Positions 32,367-35,762 of a stretch of DNA of 35,762 nucleotides are shown here, one piece after another (the stretch's first letter is position 1; each line of letters starts with the position of its first letter). The stretch spans positions 1-35,762 of the forward strand of contig CAKZRR010000051.1 in the NCBI GenBank assembly GCA_937146805.1. Direction: 5' to 3'. The translations under genes were made by a program, and so were the position numbers. The stretch is from an uncultured Owenweeksia sp. (GTDB lineage Bacteria > Bacteroidota > Bacteroidia > Flavobacteriales > Schleiferiaceae). Below the pieces are notes generated by a model. It was not told the origin of the DNA. It saw nothing but the letters and a program-made list of their open reading frames with translations, and ran no database searches.

Positions 32367-34439
32367 ATGGATAGTGGACAAGATATGCTTCCGAATAAGG
32401 AAGAGAACGAAAAAAACGAAAACAGCACACCCGCTGTTTCTAACGAGAGTGCAGCTGTAAACAACGAAACTACTGACGAAGTAGCCGAAAGCTCTGAAAC
32501 CCCTAAAGTACATCCCGCGAAAGCGGAAGTAGAAAGCGCAACAGAAGTGGACGCAACAGATGAGGAGATGGAGGCAGAAGATGATACGGCAGAGGTACAC
32601 TCGGATGAAGATGAGCATGATGAGCATGAAGTTCACGAATTAGTACTACCCGATTATTCGCATTACGAAGGAGAAGCTTTGGTGGCTGAGGCGGAGAAAT
32701 TGCTAAAAAGTGAACCTATCCAAAAGTTAAAAAATCATTTTGATGAGATTCGTAAAAGCCTGTTAAAACAGCTAAACGATGAACGAAAAAGTCAGCTAGA
32801 TGCCTTTATTGAACAAGGCGGTGTGGAGATGGACTTTGAGTACATACAACCGCTTCGTGAAAAATTTAGAAGCATTTTTAGTGATTATCGTAATCGCAGA
32901 CAAAAGCATTATAAAGAGCTGCAAGACACCTTAGAAAACAACCTGCGTATTAAGCTGGCCTTGATTGAAAAAATTAAGGAAATTGTTACCAAGGATGAGT
33001 CTATTGGCGATACGTTTAAAGAGTTTAACGCCTTACAACAAGAATGGCGCAATACTGGGCCGGTGCCACGCAACGACTCTAACGACCTTTGGCGCACCTA
33101 CCATCACCATGTGGAGAATTTTTATGAGTTTATAAAAATTAATAAGGAGCTACGCGATTTAGATTTCAAGAAAAATAAAGAAGCCAAAGAAGCCTTAATT
33201 GTAAAGGCAGAAGCTTTGGCGGAGATTGAACGTATCTCGGATGCCTTTAAAACGTTACAAGGCTTACACAAACAATGGAAAAACATTGGCCCTGTAGAGC
33301 GCGAGTTACGCGAGCCCCTTTGGGAGAAATTTAGTGAGGTAACTAAAACATTACACGATAAGCGTGAGGCTCATTTTGAAGAACTTAGAGAAAAGGCTAC
33401 CGAGTTAATAGAAAAAAAGCGCGCCTTAATTGCCGAAGTAAAAGCTTATGATGTAAGCCAAATAAACAGCCACCAAAAATGGCAAGATGGCATTAAACAG
33501 ATGGAGACCTTTAGGGAGGCTTTTCGCAAGATAGGTAGAATTCATCACCCCGATAACGATGCTATTTGGGATGAGTTCAGAGCCTCTTTGCGCAACTTTA
33601 ATCATCTAAAAAACGATTATTACAAAGCGCAGAAAAAGCAGCACCACGATAATCTAGGCAAAAAAAGAGCACTGGTAGAAGCGGCCGAAGGTTTAAAGGA
33701 AAGTGACGACTGGAAAAACACCACCAACCAATACAAAAAGCTACAAGCCGATTGGAAAAAAATTGGGCATGTTCCAAAATCGGAATCGGATAAAATTTGG
33801 AAACAGTTTAGAGGCGCTTGTAATCACTTTTTTGATAGACTTACCGCCCACAACAAAGATAGAGACGCTTCTTTTGTGGGGAACTACGATGCCAAAGTAG
33901 CCTTGCTAGAAACCTTAAAGGCTTTAAAGCCTGAAAAGGAAAAGCAAGCAGAAACGGTAAAGGAATTGAAGAAAATGATAGGCCAATGGAAGAGCATTGG
34001 TATGGTACCTAGAGATAAAATGGGCATTGAATCGGACTTCAACAAAGCGTTGGACGCCCAATTTAAAGCCGTGGACTTAGATCGTAAGGAATCGCAACGC
34101 ATTCGTTTTGAAAACAAAATGGACGGCCTTAGCAGTGGCGGTAACGACCGAGCTTTAACCCGCGAGCGACAAGCCATTCGCAACCAAATGGATGAGGCTA
34201 CCCGTGAGCTAAACCAATTGGAAACCAATATGAGCTTTTTTAGCAGTAGCAGCCCCAACAGTCCGCTATTAAAAGAAGCTAACAAGAACATAAATCGCCA
34301 AAAAGAGCAAATTGAGCAGCTTAAAGAGCAGCTTAAAATGGTAACTATTAAAATTAGAGAAATAGCGAAAGCTAACGAACCTCAACCTGAAACAGATGCA
34401 GGTGAAGGTGCCGAAAACACAGCAGAAAGTAGCGAATAA
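32367..34439 (+). CDS. DUF349 repeat protein
   Basis: A 690-residue soluble protein. The first about 95 residues are strongly acidic and probably disordered. Five helical DUF349 modules follow, each marked by a W-x-x-x-G-x-V-like motif about 77 residues apart: EWRNTGPV (about 225), QWKNIGPV (about 302), AFRKIGRI (about 384), DWKKIGHV (about 461) and QWKSIGMV (about 539). The last 100 residues are coiled-coil (INRQKEQIEQLKEQLK). The family is common in Bacteroidota and its molecular role is unknown; no signal peptide is seen. It has its own promoter and is followed after 33 bases by an MFS gene. Confidence 0.88.
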   Translation: MDSGQDMLPNKEENEKNENSTPAVSNESAAVNNETTDEVAESSETPKVHPAKAEVESATEVDATDEEMEAEDDTAEVHSDEDEHDEHEVHELVLPDYSHYEGEALVAEAEKLLKSEPIQKLKNHFDEIRKSLLKQLNDERKSQLDAFIEQGGVEMDFEYIQPLREKFRSIFSDYRNRRQKHYKELQDTLENNLRIKLALIEKIKEIVTKDESIGDTFKEFNALQQEWRNTGPVPRNDSNDLWRTYHHHVENFYEFIKINKELRDLDFKKNKEAKEALIVKAEALAEIERISDAFKTLQGLHKQWKNIGPVERELREPLWEKFSEVTKTLHDKREAHFEELREKATELIEKKRALIAEVKAYDVSQINSHQKWQDGIKQMETFREAFRKIGRIHHPDNDAIWDEFRASLRNFNHLKNDYYKAQKKQHHDNLGKKRALVEAAEGLKESDDWKNTTNQYKKLQADWKKIGHVPKSESDKIWKQFRGACNHFFDRLTAHNKDRDASFVGNYDAKVALLETLKALKPEKEKQAETVKELKKMIGQWKSIGMVPRDKMGIESDFNKALDAQFKAVDLDRKESQRIRFENKMDGLSSGGNDRALTRERQAIRNQMDEATRELNQLETNMSFFSSSSPNSPLLKEANKNINRQKEQIEQLKEQLKMVTIKIREIAKANEPQPETDAGEGAENTAESSE

Positions 34440-34472
34440 AGTCCTGTTGTGTTGGCTCACCAAAAATAAAGG

Positions 34473-35762
34473 ATGACAAAAAAGATAAAGAATGCTTGGG
34501 CGTTTTACGATTGGGCCAACTCGGTATATTCCTTAGTAATTGCCTCGGCTATTTTCCCCATTTATTATAATGCGGTAACGTCTTCCGAAGCAAGTTCAGA
34601 TGTGAACTTGTTTGGGTTTACACTCAACAACAATGCGCTGTATAGTTATTCGTTGTCCTTTTCATTTTTGGTGGTGGCGCTGCTGTCTCCCCTACTTTCG
34701 GGGATTGCGGATTCAAACGGGAAGAAGAAAAACTTTTTGCGTTTTTTCTGTTATTTAGGTTCCGTCAGTTGTGCTTCGCTGTATTTTTTTACAGGGCCTA
34801 ATTTAGTTTACGGACTGGTAGCTAGCATTTTAGCCAGTATAGGCTTTTGGAGCAGCATTGTTTTTTACAACTCCTTTTTACCCGAAATAGCACCACCCGA
34901 AGAACAAGATGCGCTGAGCGCCAAAGGTTTTTCGTTGGGTTATATTGGTTCTTCTATTTTACTGATTGTAGTTTTGGTGTTGGTACAAATGCCCGAAACT
35001 TTTGGTTTTGAAAACTCGGGAAGCGCTACGCGCTTTAGCTTTTTACTGGTAGGTGCTTGGTGGATGGGTTTTGCCACCTATACCTTGCGCTACCTGCCCA
35101 ACAACCCTTATCACAAAAAGCCGCAAGAGCGTTATATTTGGAAAGGATACCAAGAACTGCGCAAGGTTTATCGCCAGTTATCAGAACATAAATCACTAGG
35201 TAAATTTTTAGGCAGCTTTTTCTTTTTTAGCATAGGCGTGCAAACGGTTCTTTTATTGGCTAGCTTATTTGGCAGTGAAGAGCTGGGCTTAGATTCCTCC
35301 AAACTTATCGTAACCATACTACTGATTCAATTTGTGGCCATAGCAGGCGCCCATCTCTTTGCACGGATAGCTCGCAAAAAGGGCAATTTAATAGCCTTAA
35401 AAATTAGCATTGGTATATGGGTATTACTATGTGTTGGTGCTTACACACTTAGTAAAACCGACCCTTGGGTAGAATACAAGTTTTACGCCTTGGGTGCCAT
35501 TGTAGGTTTAGTTATGGGTGGCATACAATCGGTAAGCCGTAGTACCTACTCTAAGCTGTTGCCCGAAACACAATCGCATGCCAGTTTTTTTAGTTTTTAC
35601 GATGTAGCCGAAAAAGTGGCCATTGTATTGGGCACCCTTATTTATGGTTGGTTAGTACAAATTACGGGCAGCATGAAAATGAGCATACTAGCCCTCAGTG
35701 TGTTCTTTATTATTGGTTTTGTACTTATGCTACGAGTTCCAAAAACTAAGGAGGTACACTAA
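34473..35762 (+). CDS. MFS transporter, UMF1 / Atg22-like
   Basis: A 429-residue membrane protein with about 12 helices. AWAFYDWANSVYSLVI at the N terminus is the signature of the UMF1 (Vps22/Atg22-like) branch of MFS, and GGIQSVSRSTYSKLLPE is the conserved segment in the second half. The substrate of bacterial UMF1 proteins is not established; fungal Atg22 exports amino acids from the vacuole. The stop codon coincides with the last three bases of the window, so the gene is complete. Start ATG 34473 gives the normal short N terminus. Confidence 0.87.
   Translation: MTKKIKNAWAFYDWANSVYSLVIASAIFPIYYNAVTSSEASSDVNLFGFTLNNNALYSYSLSFSFLVVALLSPLLSGIADSNGKKKNFLRFFCYLGSVSCASLYFFTGPNLVYGLVASILASIGFWSSIVFYNSFLPEIAPPEEQDALSAKGFSLGYIGSSILLIVVLVLVQMPETFGFENSGSATRFSFLLVGAWWMGFATYTLRYLPNNPYHKKPQERYIWKGYQELRKVYRQLSEHKSLGKFLGSFFFFSIGVQTVLLLASLFGSEELGLDSSKLIVTILLIQFVAIAGAHLFARIARKKGNLIALKISIGIWVLLCVGAYTLSKTDPWVEYKFYALGAIVGLVMGGIQSVSRSTYSKLLPETQSHASFFSFYDVAEKVAIVLGTLIYGWLVQITGSMKMSILALSVFFIIGFVLMLRVPKTKEVH

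Noticed and set aside
33884-34291. A 135-codon open frame on the minus strand
   Set aside because: Antisense to the DUF349 repeats; no start context or family.
1-35762. CRISPR arrays, tRNA or rRNA genes, insertion sequences, phage genes
   Set aside because: No regularly spaced repeats, tRNA-like cloverleaf, transposase or phage protein was seen on either strand.

Overview
The window looks like a chromosomal segment of a Bacteroidota bacterium, most likely of the Flavobacteriia type. The evidence is a low-to-moderate GC content, almost no Shine-Dalgarno sequences, several TAnnTTTG (-7) promoter elements of the Bacteroidota kind, and the gene families present: a DUF349 repeat protein, a UMF1-type MFS protein, a DUF368 protein and a tyrosine ammonia-lyase very like the characterised Flavobacterium johnsoniae enzyme. 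No rRNA, tRNA, CRISPR array or insertion sequence was seen.

Layout. Positions 1-1200 hold a truncated unknown gene, a 304-base non-coding stretch with a long inverted repeat, and a small secreted protein of unknown function. Positions 1211-7725 are mostly housekeeping: an MBL-fold phosphodiesterase-like hydrolase, a conserved protein of unknown function, a cysteine desulfurase, GlmM and a TPR protein. Positions 7738-30449 form one large pigment gene cluster. Positions 30622-35762 return to general functions: a DUF368 polyprenyl-phosphate transporter-like protein, AroE, a DUF349 protein and an MFS transporter.

The cluster has 22 genes in three transcription units. A 17-gene plus-strand operon (14530-27510) is packed with overlaps. 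It encodes tyrosine ammonia-lyase (p-coumarate starter), a ketoreductase, three ketosynthases with intact Cys-His-His sites, two ketosynthase-like proteins without the Cys, two acyl carrier proteins, two hotdog dehydratases, a hotdog thioesterase, an LpxL-like acyltransferase, a NodB-type deacetylase, LolA, a LolB-like unknown and a GT2-DUF2062 glycosyltransferase. A divergent minus-strand unit (14293-7738) encodes an MMPL transporter fused to a PlsC acyltransferase and a methyltransferase, a CrtI/CrtISO-like oxidoreductase and a halogenase-like flavoprotein. A third, convergent unit (30449-27514) encodes a C45/Ntn-hydrolase-type acyltransferase and a PaaK-like acyl ligase.

Together these make an aryl polyene / flexirubin type II polyketide system. 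Tyrosine would be deaminated to p-coumarate, activated by the ligase, extended on ACP by ketosynthase, ketoreductase and dehydratase cycles to a conjugated polyene, possibly modified on the ring, attached to a lipid or glycolipid by acyltransferases, and moved to the outer membrane by MMPL, LolA and a LolB-like factor. The dialkylresorcinol genes (darA/darB) expected for a complete flexirubin are not in the window, nor is a phosphopantetheinyl transferase. The most notable points are the two dehydratases that each seem to hold only half of the usual catalytic dyad, the transporter-acyltransferase-methyltransferase fusion, the deacetylase-glycosyltransferase module, and a group of AGGTWA-like half-sites around the main operon promoter.
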